Shown: piece after piece, positions 25,096 through 38,911 of the stretch
Position numbering within the stretch: position 1 is the first letter of the stretch
How the letters are laid out: every line of letters starts with the position of its first letter
DNA from: Neobacillus sp. SuZ13
GTDB taxonomy: Bacteria; Bacillota; Bacilli; Bacillales; Cytobacillaceae
Assembly (NCBI RefSeq): GCF_030123365.1
Contig: NZ_CP126107.1
Span: forward strand, 481,501 to 545,500
Direction: 5' to 3'
Length of the DNA stretch: 64,000 nt
The notes under the pieces: model-generated
Database searches by the model: none
The model's input: the letters and a program-made list of their open reading frames with translations, nothing else
Told to the model about the DNA's origin: nothing
Made by a program: the position numbers and the translations under genes

Positions 25096-26655
25096 TTGAC
25101 AGTCGGGGAACTATGCCGAACACTTATTGTAGACGATGAAATGTTAATCAGACAAGGGATTAAGCACTATATCAATTGGGAACAAGAAGGTTTTATGATT
25201 GTTGGCGAGGCTTCGAACGGCCAAGAAGCACTTGAATTAATTGAAGCCACCGATCCGCATATTATCATTACAGATATTGTGATGCCCATCATGGATGGGG
25301 AGGAATTAACAAGAATTGTGAAGGAAAGATATCCTCATAAAGAAATCATTATTTTAAGCAGTTTTGGAGAATTTGATTATGTTCGTTCCACCTTTCAAAG
25401 CGGTGTGGTTGATTATATATTAAAGCCGAAGCTTAATGCAGAAGGCCTTTTAAAGGCACTGAAAACGGCCGCAAGCCGAATTCCTGCCTTTCAGAAAATG
25501 GACCATAGATTAACAGGGAATCTCCCAATTGGGCAGATTATCGATAAGCTCATTTCAGGATATGAAGTAAATTATGATCCAGATTTAGTTTCTCAGGCTT
25601 TACCGTATAGCCACTTTTGTTTAATTGGAGTAGATTTGAGAAACCACCACCAATCTAGAAAAAATGCAGAATTTCTAACAGGAATCCAGGGAGAAATTGA
25701 AGAGGCATTTCAGAATAACGTAAGCCAAGTTGTTCTCGAGCCCTTACGTATGGAAGAAAATATCATTGGATACTTAATGAATATGAATATGGACAATTTT
25801 CCCGAGGTCATTAAATTAGCCCGCCAATTTGCACTGGCCAGTCCGGGAATTAGTCTTGCTTTGTCGAATGCGTTTACAGATCTCTCATTAGTAGGGAATA
25901 TGTACAAGGAAAGTCTTATAAAATTGTTAGATTATCACTTTTATTTTTCGAATCAATCATTGTTAATGGAGCAGGATCTCCCTAACCTGACTTCCAAACC
26001 TGAAAAATTTAATTTGGATTGGTTTACCGAGGAATTAAAGCGAAAACATTTTGATTCAGCTTTTCAGTATTTACAAGAACATATTCAGGTCATGTCTTCT
26101 TGTTATACGATGGATGTCTTTGAATATAAAGCTTTCTTTGGCAACATTATTTTTAACATCACCATTCTCCTAAGTAATATGAAATATGATGTAACAGATT
26201 TGGAAAATGCGAAGTATTCCTATTTTAGATCGATTGATGAAGCGCCTTCATCAAAGGCTACAGTTGAATTAATGAATCGTTTTATCGAAGAAGCGAAAAA
26301 ATGCATCTTTTCGGTGCAAAGCGAGCCGGAAGATTTAAATATGAAAAAATTAATGGAGTATATTGGAGACCATTATGCTGAGCCGCTTACCCTAACAGGC
26401 GTGGCAAAGCATTTTCATTTTAATCCATCTTACCTTTCTAACTATTTTTCAACCCATAGTAAGGAAGGATTCATTGAATATCTAAATAGAATCCGAATTG
26501 AGGAAGCGACGAAGCTGCTTTTGCATGGGACGGAATCGATCTCTGAAATTAGTGGAATGGTAGGTTATTCGGATCATAGTTATTTCTGTAAAGTTTTTAA
26601 GAAAATCAAGGGATTGTCTCCAAGCCAATACAAAAGAAAGCAAAAACTAAGATAA
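25096..26655 (+). CDS. Response regulator, REC plus AraC-type DNA-binding domain (YesN-like)
   Basis: 519 residues from TTG 25096, with GGAGGG six bases upstream. A receiver domain occupies residues 8-125 (LIVDDE acidic pair, phosphorylated Asp60 in ITDIVMPIMDG, Lys in DYILKPK). A long middle region has no motif I know. The last 100 residues hold two AraC helix-turn-helices (LTLTGVAKHFHFNPSYLSNYF and ISEISGMVGYSDHSYFCKVFKK). It is 13 bases upstream of its sensor kinase gene and should activate the galactoside transport genes that follow. Confidence 0.9.
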   Translation: MTVGELCRTLIVDDEMLIRQGIKHYINWEQEGFMIVGEASNGQEALELIEATDPHIIITDIVMPIMDGEELTRIVKERYPHKEIIILSSFGEFDYVRSTFQSGVVDYILKPKLNAEGLLKALKTAASRIPAFQKMDHRLTGNLPIGQIIDKLISGYEVNYDPDLVSQALPYSHFCLIGVDLRNHHQSRKNAEFLTGIQGEIEEAFQNNVSQVVLEPLRMEENIIGYLMNMNMDNFPEVIKLARQFALASPGISLALSNAFTDLSLVGNMYKESLIKLLDYHFYFSNQSLLMEQDLPNLTSKPEKFNLDWFTEELKRKHFDSAFQYLQEHIQVMSSCYTMDVFEYKAFFGNIIFNITILLSNMKYDVTDLENAKYSYFRSIDEAPSSKATVELMNRFIEEAKKCIFSVQSEPEDLNMKKLMEYIGDHYAEPLTLTGVAKHFHFNPSYLSNYFSTHSKEGFIEYLNRIRIEEATKLLLHGTESISEISGMVGYSDHSYFCKVFKKIKGLSPSQYKRKQKLR

Positions 26656-26668
26656 GAGATGGTGAACT

Positions 26669-28432
26669 ATGAGATTTATTCCCGAACGTTTTAAACATAA
26701 CGGATTATTTATCGTTATGTTTTTCATTACGGTTTTAATGATTATTACGGTGTCAATCACGATTACATGGACAACGATACGGATGTCGGAGCAATTTTTT
26801 ATTAAAAAGTTTAGCGTGACGAACTCAAAAGTAATGAGTCAGGTAAAGGAGAGCTTCGAATCCTTTAACTATTCAGTCGTTCTTGCATCGAACAATCTCC
26901 TTCAAAGCACTACGATTAAAAGAATTCTTAAGTCAGAGCAATTCAGCAATAAAGAGAAACTAAGTGCTTATTTTAATACGGGTCAACAGTTAAAGCGAAT
27001 CGAAACCAATTTAGATGCCTATGAGGAAAGCATTTTCGTCATGGGCAGAAATGGATTCAGCTTTGCAACGGATCGTACGTACTGGCCTATTACGGAGGAA
27101 GAGTTAAGGACTAGTCCCCTTACTAGTAATACGTTTAAGCAGCCGAAGAAACTAATATACCAATTGGACAAGCGAAATGATGGAACGAATCGACAGTTCA
27201 TTGTCGCATCAAAGGTTCTAATGGAACGAATCAACGGTAATGTTTACGGTTCAATGTTTTTTGCGTTTGATGAACGTGAATTTAGAAAATTCTTCACAAG
27301 CTATACAGGCCCTGGAAATAATGTGTTTGTTGTAGATAAGAAGGGGGTCATTGTTTCGAGTAATCAGTCAAAGCTCATTGGACAAGCACCAAAGGGCTTA
27401 CTTAGCTATGCAGCTAAAATTGAAAAGAGTTCAGACCGTTATATTATCGATACCTTTATGGGAAAGGATCAAATTATCTCGATGGAGTACCTTCCATCTT
27501 TTGACATGTACTTGTTTAATATCATTGATAAGCAAAAAGCAGTCGGAGACCTAATTGATAAAAAAGATATTGTGTTCATTTCGATGGGGATTGTCTTTGC
27601 GGCATTAATCATTGTTTTGCTCGCCACAAGGAGATTGACCAATTCATTATCAAGTCTGGTGAAGCAGATCGAAGATGCCTCAAAACATGAATTCCACCAA
27701 TATGTTTCTGCAAGCGGCACCTATGAAACCATGAAAATTGGCAATGCCTTTAATTCCATGCTTGATGAACTTCATTTGTATGTCGACCAGCTAGTGGAAT
27801 CCCAAAAACAGAAGCGTAATGCGGAATTAGCAGCATTGCAGCAGCAAATCAATCCACATTTTTTGTACAATACGCTTACTTCTATAAAGTTCATGGTGCA
27901 GCAAGGTAGTAAAGAAGAAACAGAAGCGACCATTAATGCGTTGATCTCCTTGCTTCAAAATACAATTGGCAATGTCAGTGAGACGAATACGATTGGCCAA
28001 GAAGTGGATAACTTAAAAAACTACGTTCTCATTAATCAAAAACGGTACGGAAATCGGATTAAAGTGAATTATTTTATCGCGCCAGATTGTATCGAGTACC
28101 ATGTACCAAAGCTAATTTTGCAGCCTTTTATGGAAAACTCATTCTTCCACGGCTTCAATCATAAGCCTGGCGGGTACATCAATGTTCTTGTTTGGAAGGA
28201 GGAAGACACATTAATCTGTGAAGTTGTTGATAATGGAGATGGTATGGAGGTCTCTTCTGAAAATAAACTTCCAAATACAAAGCGGAAACAACAAATGTTT
28301 TCCGGAATTGGCGTCCGGAATGTTCATGAGCGTATCCAACTGATTTACGGGGAACCGTTTGGTGTTACGATTACCAGTGAGCTAGGTGAAGGGACAAAGG
28401 TTCGGTTGGAACTTCCAATTTCAATAAAGTAA
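26669..28432 (+). CDS. Sensor histidine kinase, YesM/LytS type
   Basis: 587 residues from ATG 26669. A membrane segment near residues 13-35, an extracellular dCache-like sensor domain (about 40-295), a second membrane segment (300-320), a HAMP linker, then the His_kinase domain with His397 in LQQQINPHFLYNT and an ATP-binding domain with ILQPFMENSFFHG, DNGDGM and GIGVRNVHERI. It should sense a sugar or a sugar-bound protein outside the cell and phosphorylate the regulator encoded upstream. No terminator separates it from the importer genes downstream. Confidence 0.92.
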   Translation: MRFIPERFKHNGLFIVMFFITVLMIITVSITITWTTIRMSEQFFIKKFSVTNSKVMSQVKESFESFNYSVVLASNNLLQSTTIKRILKSEQFSNKEKLSAYFNTGQQLKRIETNLDAYEESIFVMGRNGFSFATDRTYWPITEEELRTSPLTSNTFKQPKKLIYQLDKRNDGTNRQFIVASKVLMERINGNVYGSMFFAFDEREFRKFFTSYTGPGNNVFVVDKKGVIVSSNQSKLIGQAPKGLLSYAAKIEKSSDRYIIDTFMGKDQIISMEYLPSFDMYLFNIIDKQKAVGDLIDKKDIVFISMGIVFAALIIVLLATRRLTNSLSSLVKQIEDASKHEFHQYVSASGTYETMKIGNAFNSMLDELHLYVDQLVESQKQKRNAELAALQQQINPHFLYNTLTSIKFMVQQGSKEETEATINALISLLQNTIGNVSETNTIGQEVDNLKNYVLINQKRYGNRIKVNYFIAPDCIEYHVPKLILQPFMENSFFHGFNHKPGGYINVLVWKEEDTLICEVVDNGDGMEVSSENKLPNTKRKQQMFSGIGVRNVHERIQLIYGEPFGVTITSELGEGTKVRLELPISIK

Positions 28433-28471
28433 AAATAGTCATAAAATCTAAAAATAATCCAAATGAATCCT

Positions 28472-28583
28472 TTGGAAGCGCGTTCATGTTACAAAGATAT
28501 TACCACCCAATAAAAATATCGTCCTAACGATTAGGTTCAATCAGGTGATAACATAATACGTGTAGGTTAGATAACGCTTACAA
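28472..28583 (+). promoter_or_regulatory. cre sites upstream of the first sugar importer
   Basis: TTGGAAGCGCGTTCAT (28472-28487) matches the 16-base cre consensus with one mismatch. A second, weaker match, TAGATAACGCTTACAA (28568-28583, two mismatches), lies 24 bases before the start codon. CcpA repression of the importer/lacZ operon in glucose is expected. Confidence 0.65.
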
Positions 28584-28607
28584 AAATAGAATGTTGGGGG
28601 AATATCA

Positions 28608-29894
28608 ATGAAAAAAGTACTAGCACTCTTTTTAGTTAGTATATTGATGCTAACTGCCTGTTCTTCGGGATCAAAAAATGAGACTTCCGACAAAGGCAAA
28701 GAGACAAATGAAGTAACTGTTTGGGCATGGGATCCAAATTTCAACATTAAAGCGATGAATCTAGCAAAAGATGCTTATAAATCTGAAAACCCAGATGTAA
28801 ACATTAAAGTAGTAGAACACGCACAAGATGACATTATTCAAAAACTTAATACCAGCTTAAGTTCTGGAACAACAAAAGGACTGCCGAATATAGTCTTGAT
28901 TGAAGACTATCGTGCGCAAAGCTTCCTTAAAGCGTATCCAGATATGTTCCATGAGTTAACAGGTTCATTTAAAGCGGACGATTTCGCACAGTATAAAATT
29001 GCCCCTACTAGCTTGGATGGTAAAAACTACGGTCTTCCATTCGACACAGGTGTAACTGGACTATATGTAAGAACTGACTATTTGGAAAAAGCAGGATACA
29101 AAGTTGCAGACTTACAAAACATGGACTGGAATAAGTACATTGAAGTAGGTAAAAAGGTTAAAGAAGCAACTGGTAAAGCAATGCTTACACAGGATCCAAA
29201 AGACCTAGGTCTTATTCGTATGATGATTCAAACGAGCGGTTCTTGGTACTTAAAGAACGACGGAGTTACACCTGACTTAGCAGGCAACGCTGCTTTAAAA
29301 GAAGCGTTCCAAACATATAAAGCGATTTTAGACGCAGACCTAGTAAAACCTGTTTCTGACTGGGGTCAATTCGTAGCAGGATTTAACAGCGGCGACGTTG
29401 CAACTGTTCCAACTGGTAACTGGATTACTCCATCAATCAAAGCAGAAGCCTCACAAGCAGGCAAATGGGCGGTTCTTCCGATGCCAAAACAATCTGGTAT
29501 TGCAAATTCAGTGAACGCTTCTAACTTAGGCGGAAGCTCTTGGTACGTGTTAAACATCGATGGTAAAGAAAAGGCTGCGGATTTCTTAGGAAAAACATTT
29601 GGTTCTAATGCTGATTTTTATCAGACTTTGAATAAAGAAATGGGAGCTATTGGAACTTATAAGCCTGCTGCAGAAGGAGAAGCTTATACAGCTGCAGATG
29701 ATTTCTTCGGTGGACAAAAAGTCGTTTCTGACTTTGCTGCTTGGACAGAGAAAATTCCTCAAGTTAACTATGGTATGCACACATATGCAATTGAAGACAT
29801 TTTAGCGGTTGGCATGCAGGATTACCTAAAAGGTAAAGATTTAGATAAAGTATTAGAGGATGCTCAGAAGCAAGCAGAAGAACAAATTAAATAA
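28608..29894 (+). CDS. Sugar ABC transporter binding lipoprotein (family 1), first importer
   Basis: 428 residues from ATG 28608 with GGGGG upstream. Lipobox LTACS (Cys18) after a short hydrophobic signal. The mature protein has the family 1 solute-binding pattern: TVWAWDPNFN near the start, a TKGLPNIVLIEDYR stretch, YGLPFDTGVTGLYVRTDYL, and GNWITPSIK. It binds an oligosaccharide outside the membrane and delivers it to the two permeases at 30058 and 30980. The gene next but two is a beta-galactosidase, so a beta-galactoside is the likely ligand (inference). No ATPase gene is in this operon. Confidence 0.88.
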   Translation: MKKVLALFLVSILMLTACSSGSKNETSDKGKETNEVTVWAWDPNFNIKAMNLAKDAYKSENPDVNIKVVEHAQDDIIQKLNTSLSSGTTKGLPNIVLIEDYRAQSFLKAYPDMFHELTGSFKADDFAQYKIAPTSLDGKNYGLPFDTGVTGLYVRTDYLEKAGYKVADLQNMDWNKYIEVGKKVKEATGKAMLTQDPKDLGLIRMMIQTSGSWYLKNDGVTPDLAGNAALKEAFQTYKAILDADLVKPVSDWGQFVAGFNSGDVATVPTGNWITPSIKAEASQAGKWAVLPMPKQSGIANSVNASNLGGSSWYVLNIDGKEKAADFLGKTFGSNADFYQTLNKEMGAIGTYKPAAEGEAYTAADDFFGGQKVVSDFAAWTEKIPQVNYGMHTYAIEDILAVGMQDYLKGKDLDKVLEDAQKQAEEQIK

Positions 29895-29944
29895 AATAAC
29901 AAAACAAGCTAGAAAGTAACAAATTTTCTTTTTAAAGAGATTAT

Positions 29945-30015
29945 GCCTTAGAAATTCGCCGGCTCTGCCATTCATGTATTGGAGCTAACTGATGTATCAG
30001 GCGACTTTCTGAGGC
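29945..30015 (+). terminator. Intercistronic hairpin between binding protein and permease genes
   Basis: A 16-bp stem (29945-29960 with 30000-30015, all pairs Watson-Crick or G-T) with a smaller inner GGCTC/GGAGC hairpin, followed by TTTTCTTTTCTT. It looks like a partial terminator that would keep binding-protein mRNA more abundant than permease mRNA. Confidence 0.7.
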
Positions 30016-30057
30016 GTTTTCTTTTCTTGAACTTACTACGTAAGGAGTTGACTAAAG

Positions 30058-30979
30058 TTGATATCAGCGAAAGAAAGCCACACTCAAGCCCTTCCAAAAT
30101 CAAATTCCGGTCGCAAAATTCGGCTGAAAAATAATATCATTGGCTGGTCCTTTGTTATTATCGCTGCCGTAATGATCTTTTTATTTTACTTCTACCCAAT
30201 GATTCAGGCTCTTATCTTATCTTTTCAAACAGGTGTTGGTGCAAATCTAACCTTTACAGGTATCGATAATTATACGCGGTTATTTAAAGACCCAACATTC
30301 CTAACTACAGTAAAAAATACAGTCATTTATCTAATCATTCAAGTACCGGTTATGATCTTACTGGCTTTATTTCTTTCTGTTCTACTTAATAATAAAACGT
30401 TAAAGTTTAAAGGCTTTTTCCGAACAGCCATCTTCTTACCGTGCGTAACCTCATTAGTTGCCTATTCCGTCATCTTCAAATATTTGTTTGGTCAAGATGG
30501 AATAATTAATATGATGTTAATGAAAGTTGCACTCATTTCGGAACCGATCCAATGGCTTACTGATCCTTTTTGGGCGAAAATCGCTATCATTGTGGCGATC
30601 ACTTGGCGTTGGACAGGTTACAACATGATCTTCTATCTATCTGCTCTTCAAAACGTCGATGAGTCAATCTATGAAGCAGCTAGAATTGATGGGGCTTCGC
30701 CAGTTCAACAATTTTTCAAAATAACGATCCCAATGTTGAAGCCGATTATTCTATTTACATCGATTACTTCAACGATTGGTACACTGCAGTTATTTGACGA
30801 GGTCATGAATATTACCAAGGGCGGACCGGGGAATGCGACAATGACCATTTCTCAGTATATCTATAATTTATCGTTTAAATATACCCCGGACTTTGGGTAT
30901 GCAGCTACTGTCTCATATGCAATCGTAATTATGATTGTCATCTTTTCGATCATTCAGTTTAAAGCGGCAGGTGATAATA

Positions 30980-30987
<8 letters not shown>
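30058..30987 (+). CDS. Sugar ABC permease, MalF/LacF type, first importer
   Basis: 309 residues from TTG 30058 with AAGGAG ten bases upstream. A cytoplasmic start of about 28 residues precedes six membrane segments. The ATPase-contacting EAA loop is clear: YEAARIDGASPVQQFFKITIPMLKP. This is the carbohydrate uptake CUT1 family; it pairs with the permease that overlaps its end by eight bases. The ATPase is presumably the shared MsmX-type protein encoded elsewhere. Confidence 0.9.
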
Positions 30988-34878
<3,891 letters not shown>

Positions 34879-34911
34879 TTATGAATTGAATCAAATACAG
34901 AAAAGAGCCTG

Positions 34912-34938
34912 ATATTGCCAGGCTCTTTCCTTATAAGA
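34912..34938 (+). terminator. Terminator after lacZ
   Basis: AAAGAGCCTG (34912-34921) and CAGGCTCTTT (34929-34938) form a perfect 10-bp stem with a seven-base loop, followed by a short T run. Confidence 0.8.
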
Positions 34939-34966
34939 AAGCATTGAAAATTTTATAGCCAAGTTG

Positions 34967-35067
34967 ATTGTAGCGGAAGGCACGTAGACTCCTGCGGGAG
35001 GACGGGGCCGAGGAGGCTCCCCGGACCGCCCGCGGAAAGCGAAGTGCCTGGAGCGGAAATCAACTAC
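34967..35067. repeat. Bacillaceae-type structured repeat upstream of the alpha-galactosidase
   Basis: This GC-rich block starts GTTGATTGTAGCGGAAGGCAC and ends GTGCCTGGAGCGGAAATCAAC, so its ends are imperfect inverted repeats. The middle (CTCCTGCGGGAGGACGGGGC, then CCGCCCGCGGAAAGCGAAG) is of the sort seen scattered through many Bacillus genomes. It is far richer in GC than its surroundings and could form a large hairpin. It ends 24 bases before the ATG at 35092. Confidence 0.75.
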
Positions 35068-35091
35068 TATGTTGAAAAAAAGGAGAAGGTT

Positions 35092-37335
35092 ATGCTTATT
35101 CATGTGAATCAAGAGGACAAGCAGTTTCATTTAACAAATGGCCAAGTAAGCTATATTTTTCATGTTATGAAAAATGGGCAGCTCGGCCATCTTTATTACG
35201 GAAAGGCGTTACGCCACAGAGAAGATTTTTCCCATTTACAAGTGTATGATGTCCCAACAGGGGCAACTACGCATGTATATGCTGACGACCCGGCATTTGG
35301 ATTAGAGACGTTGCGTCAGGAATTCCCTGCCTACGGAAATTCAGATTTTCGAGAACCAGCAATCGGCGTTAGTAAAACCACGGCTAATCATATTCCAAAT
35401 TTCACATATGAATCGTATCAAATCCTAGAAGGAAAACTTCGTCTTGAAGGTCTTCCGGCAACTTATACAGAGGACAATCATGATGCAAGTACACTACAAA
35501 TCCTCTTAAAAGATGAGTTCCTGCAAGCGGAATTGCAGTTAAATTATACAATTTTCCGTGACAAACCTGTCATCACGAGAAGTGCTTCGTTAAGAAATGC
35601 GGGTTCAGACGAGCTGGTTATTGATCGATTCATGAGAGCATCGCTCGACCTTCCGGATAAAGATTTTGTATTTACTCATTTAGCAGGGACATGGTCACGT
35701 GAACGGCATGTAAAGGAAAGAAGACTCGAAACAGGCATTCAGTCTATTTCCAGTCTGCGCGGGGCCAGTTCTCATCACCATAATCCATTCTTGGCACTAA
35801 AGCGTCCTGAGGCAACGGAGCATACAGGCGAAGTATATGGCTTTAATTTTATCTATAGCAGTAATTTCTTGATGCAAGTAGAAGTCGACCATTACGATAT
35901 GGCAAGACTTACGGTTGGGATTCATCCATTCGGATTTAAGTGGAATTTAGAGCCGCAAGCGTCATTTCAATCCCCCGAAGTGGTCATGGTGTATTCCGAA
36001 CAAGGTGTAAATGGGATGAGTCATGCTTTTCATGCTTTATACCGTGAGCATCTGATTCCAAGTCAATGGAGGAAGGCCGTGCGTCCGATTCTAATTAATA
36101 ACTGGGAGGCAACCTACTTTGATTTCGATGAAGAAAAACTTGTAAAGATTGCACAATCAGCAAGTGAACTAGGAATTGAGTTGTTTGTTCTGGATGATGG
36201 CTGGTTTGGAAAACGAAATAATGATACCTCCTCACTTGGTGATTGGCATGTAGACTTAAATAAGCTTCCGAATGGTTTGGATAGTTTGGCTAAGAAAATT
36301 ACCGAGACAGGAATGAAATTTGGGCTTTGGTTTGAGCCGGAAATGATCAGTCCGAATAGTGAACTATTTAACGAGCATCCAGATTGGGCAGTAGGTATCA
36401 CAGGTCAGCACTATACTTTGGGGCGTAATCAGCTGGTCTTAGATTTTTCAAGACTGGAAATCGTGGATTATTTGTATGATAAAATGTCCGCTATTATTAA
36501 ACAAACAAACCTAGCTTATATTAAATGGGACATGAATAGAAACATTACCGAAGCCTTTTCGAATAAACTAGCTGTCCACCAGCAAGGCGAGTTTTTCCAC
36601 CGCTATATTTTAGGGGTTTATGATCTATATGATCGATTAACAAGTGAGTTCCCACATGTGTTGTTTGAATCGTGTGCGGGCGGTGGCGGACGGTTTGACC
36701 CCGGGATGTTGTATTATGCTCCGCAGGCTTGGACGAGTGATGATACAGATGCGATTGAACGACTTAAGATCCAGTATGGCACATCCTTTGCGTATCCGGT
36801 TTATAGTATGGGATCTCATGTTTCGGCTGTTCCGAATCATCAGACATTACGCCAGGCACCACTACAAACAAGGGCAAACACTGCTTACTTTGGAACATTT
36901 GGATATGAATTGGACCCAATCAAAATGACCGAAGAAGAACGTAAGGAAATTAAACAGCAGGTTGCTTTTTATAAAGCGCATCGAGAGTTGATTCGTGATG
37001 GTCAATTCTATCGCTTGTTGAATCCATTTTCAAACAATGAAACCGCTTGGATGGTAGTAAGCCAAGACCAGTCGGAGGCATTAGTTGGCTGGTATAAAGT
37101 ATTAGCAACTCCGAATCCTAAGAAACAGCAAATGCTGCGACTCAGTGGCTTAGATGAGTCAAAAGTCTATCAAGTGACTGGAAGCGAGCGGACATATTAT
37201 GGTGATGAACTAATGACTGTGGGGCTGCAGCTTCCGACAGAGTTTAATGGTGTCAATGGCGGCAGTTTTGAACGTGGGGGAGACTTCCAATCACAAGTCT
37301 ATTATATAAGAAGTATAGAGGATAAATTAAATTAA
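35092..37335 (+). CDS. Alpha-galactosidase, glycoside hydrolase family 36
   Basis: 747 residues from ATG 35092 with AAGGAGAAGG upstream. The in-frame ATG at 35044 lies in the structured repeat, so its 16 extra residues are artefact. The N-terminal beta-sandwich, central barrel and C-terminal domain are all present. The nucleophile is Asp480 in YIKWDMNRNI and the acid/base Asp550 in WTSDDTDAIERL; these positions nearly match Asp478/Asp548 of Geobacillus AgaA-type enzymes. There is no signal peptide. It should split galactose from melibiose, raffinose or galactomannan oligomers in the cytoplasm. Confidence 0.94.
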   Translation: MLIHVNQEDKQFHLTNGQVSYIFHVMKNGQLGHLYYGKALRHREDFSHLQVYDVPTGATTHVYADDPAFGLETLRQEFPAYGNSDFREPAIGVSKTTANHIPNFTYESYQILEGKLRLEGLPATYTEDNHDASTLQILLKDEFLQAELQLNYTIFRDKPVITRSASLRNAGSDELVIDRFMRASLDLPDKDFVFTHLAGTWSRERHVKERRLETGIQSISSLRGASSHHHNPFLALKRPEATEHTGEVYGFNFIYSSNFLMQVEVDHYDMARLTVGIHPFGFKWNLEPQASFQSPEVVMVYSEQGVNGMSHAFHALYREHLIPSQWRKAVRPILINNWEATYFDFDEEKLVKIAQSASELGIELFVLDDGWFGKRNNDTSSLGDWHVDLNKLPNGLDSLAKKITETGMKFGLWFEPEMISPNSELFNEHPDWAVGITGQHYTLGRNQLVLDFSRLEIVDYLYDKMSAIIKQTNLAYIKWDMNRNITEAFSNKLAVHQQGEFFHRYILGVYDLYDRLTSEFPHVLFESCAGGGGRFDPGMLYYAPQAWTSDDTDAIERLKIQYGTSFAYPVYSMGSHVSAVPNHQTLRQAPLQTRANTAYFGTFGYELDPIKMTEEERKEIKQQVAFYKAHRELIRDGQFYRLLNPFSNNETAWMVVSQDQSEALVGWYKVLATPNPKKQQMLRLSGLDESKVYQVTGSERTYYGDELMTVGLQLPTEFNGVNGGSFERGGDFQSQVYYIRSIEDKLN

Positions 37336-37349
37336 CATTATAATGACAG

Positions 37350-37375
37350 ATGGCCTTGGACTGTACCGAGGCCAT
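37350..37375 (+). terminator. Terminator after the alpha-galactosidase gene
   Basis: ATGGCCTTGG (37350-37359) pairs with CCGAGGCCAT (37366-37375, one G-T pair), followed by TTTTATTTT. Confidence 0.82.
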
Positions 37376-37417
37376 TTTTATTTTAAAAACAAAATTATAA
37401 TCTTAAAAAATATGTAT

Positions 37418-37446
37418 TTGACAAAAAGCGCTTACAATATTATGAT
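37418..37446 (+). promoter_or_regulatory. SigA promoter with cre-like half site for the second importer
   Basis: Perfect TTGACA (37418-37423), 17 bases, TATGAT (37441-37446). The spacer contains AAAAGCGCTTACAA, a cre-like sequence lacking the outer TG, so CcpA could block this strong promoter in glucose. The start codon of the binding protein lies 110 bases further on. Confidence 0.72.
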
Positions 37447-37556
37447 AATACCAGAAAGTAAATTAATTTAATTAACTAATGAGGAACACATAATTTGTAA
37501 ATATTTCCTCATCCTAGAAGTAACCAAAAATTTTTACCTAAATAAGGGGGATAAAA

Positions 37557-38828
37557 ATGGTTAAGAAAAAGAAATGGCTTGGTATAGCTTTAACTGCTGC
37601 TCTAGCGCTCGGATCTTTAGCAGGATGTTCAAGTGCGAAGGACAAAGATAATTCAGAAGGCGGAAAAGGGGAAAAAATTACTTATTGGGCACCTTTCTCT
37701 GGTGCGGATGGTCCACGTATGAAAACGATCGTTGAAAATTACAATAAATCACAATCTAAGTATCAAGTGGATTTCCAAATTGTCCCTCAATCTGACTATT
37801 ATAAAACCGTTGACCTTGCCTTTTCGGGTCAAAAAAATGCTCCAGATGTATTAATCATGCATACTGATCAGCTAAAAAATTATGCAGATAAGAATTTATT
37901 AAAAGATTTAACTGATACAGTCGAAAAAGCAGGTGTTAAAGCGGAAGATTATGCTGAAACTGCTTGGAAGGCTGGAGATATTGGTGGTAAGCACTATACC
38001 ATTCCTTTAGATATTCATCCATTAGTAATGTACTATAATAAAGATTTATTTAAAGCAGCCGGTTTAGATCCAGAAAAGGCGCCGACAAATCGTGAGGAGT
38101 TCCTAGCAGCTGCAAAAAAACTAACAGATTCTAGTAAGAATCAATATGGTTTTGTTGTACCAACTCTATGGCCAAACCAGTTCATTTTCCCAACTCTGTT
38201 ATTCCAGAATGGCGGAGAATTAATGAAGGATGGTAAGCCAAACTACAATAGCCCAGAAGCGGTTGAAGCGTTAACGTTCTATCGCGACTTAATTCAAAAA
38301 GAAAAGGTTTCTCCTGAAAATGTACAACAAGATGGTGAAGTAACATTATTCTTACAAGGTAAAAACGCGATGCACCTAAATGGTCCATGGATGATGGAAC
38401 AATGGGATAAAGCCGGTATTAACTATGGAGTTGCTCCAGTACCTCAATTAGGCACTAAACAACAAGCGGTCTATGCGAATGGACATAATTTCGTGATTCC
38501 TGCCACTGTTACAGATTCAAAAAAATTAGATGGTATTACTGATTTCTTAAAGTATGTTGCTGGAAACACAATGGAGTGGGCAAAATCAGGACAAGCACCA
38601 GCTTCAAAAGCAATTTATGAACAAAGTGAAGAGTTTAAAAGTATGAAGCAACAGCCGATCGTAGCTTCAGAATTTGAATATGCTAAGTTTGCTCCTGTCG
38701 TTGCCAACTGGGGTCAATTGTCTGACCCGCTATGGGCTGAAATTAACCTTGCTCTTCTAGGCAAGAAGGATCCTCAAAAAGCATTAGATGATGCGAATAA
38801 AAAGGCAGAACAAGTAATGAATAAGTAA
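37557..38828 (+). CDS. Sugar ABC transporter binding lipoprotein (family 1), second importer
   Basis: 423 residues from ATG 37557 with AAGGGGG upstream. The lipobox LAGCS (Cys24) follows a hydrophobic signal. The mature sequence (ITYWAPFSGADGPRMKTIV, GQKNAPDVLIMHTDQL, IPLDIHPLVMYYNKDLF and MHLNGPWMMEQW) is the family 1 oligosaccharide-binding type. It is not a close copy of the first importer's binding protein, so the ligand is probably different. The position between an alpha-galactosidase and a GH2 enzyme suggests a galactoside. A weak hairpin lies between its stop and the permease gene. Confidence 0.88.
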   Translation: MVKKKKWLGIALTAALALGSLAGCSSAKDKDNSEGGKGEKITYWAPFSGADGPRMKTIVENYNKSQSKYQVDFQIVPQSDYYKTVDLAFSGQKNAPDVLIMHTDQLKNYADKNLLKDLTDTVEKAGVKAEDYAETAWKAGDIGGKHYTIPLDIHPLVMYYNKDLFKAAGLDPEKAPTNREEFLAAAKKLTDSSKNQYGFVVPTLWPNQFIFPTLLFQNGGELMKDGKPNYNSPEAVEALTFYRDLIQKEKVSPENVQQDGEVTLFLQGKNAMHLNGPWMMEQWDKAGINYGVAPVPQLGTKQQAVYANGHNFVIPATVTDSKKLDGITDFLKYVAGNTMEWAKSGQAPASKAIYEQSEEFKSMKQQPIVASEFEYAKFAPVVANWGQLSDPLWAEINLALLGKKDPQKALDDANKKAEQVMNK

Positions 38829-38911
38829 TCATTAAAGGAGGCGGACGGTTGGTTGAATACCTGTTCGTCTCTTGTTTTTCTACTAGTAGGTAATCGAAAG
38901 GAGGAAGGTAA

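Noticed and set aside
30935..30979. Longer start for the second permease of the first importer
   Set aside because: The extra 15 residues lie entirely in the preceding gene, and the ATG at 30980 has the ribosome binding site.
35044..35091. Longer start for the alpha-galactosidase
   Set aside because: The extra 16 codons lie in the structured repeat; the strong ribosome binding site belongs to ATG 35092.
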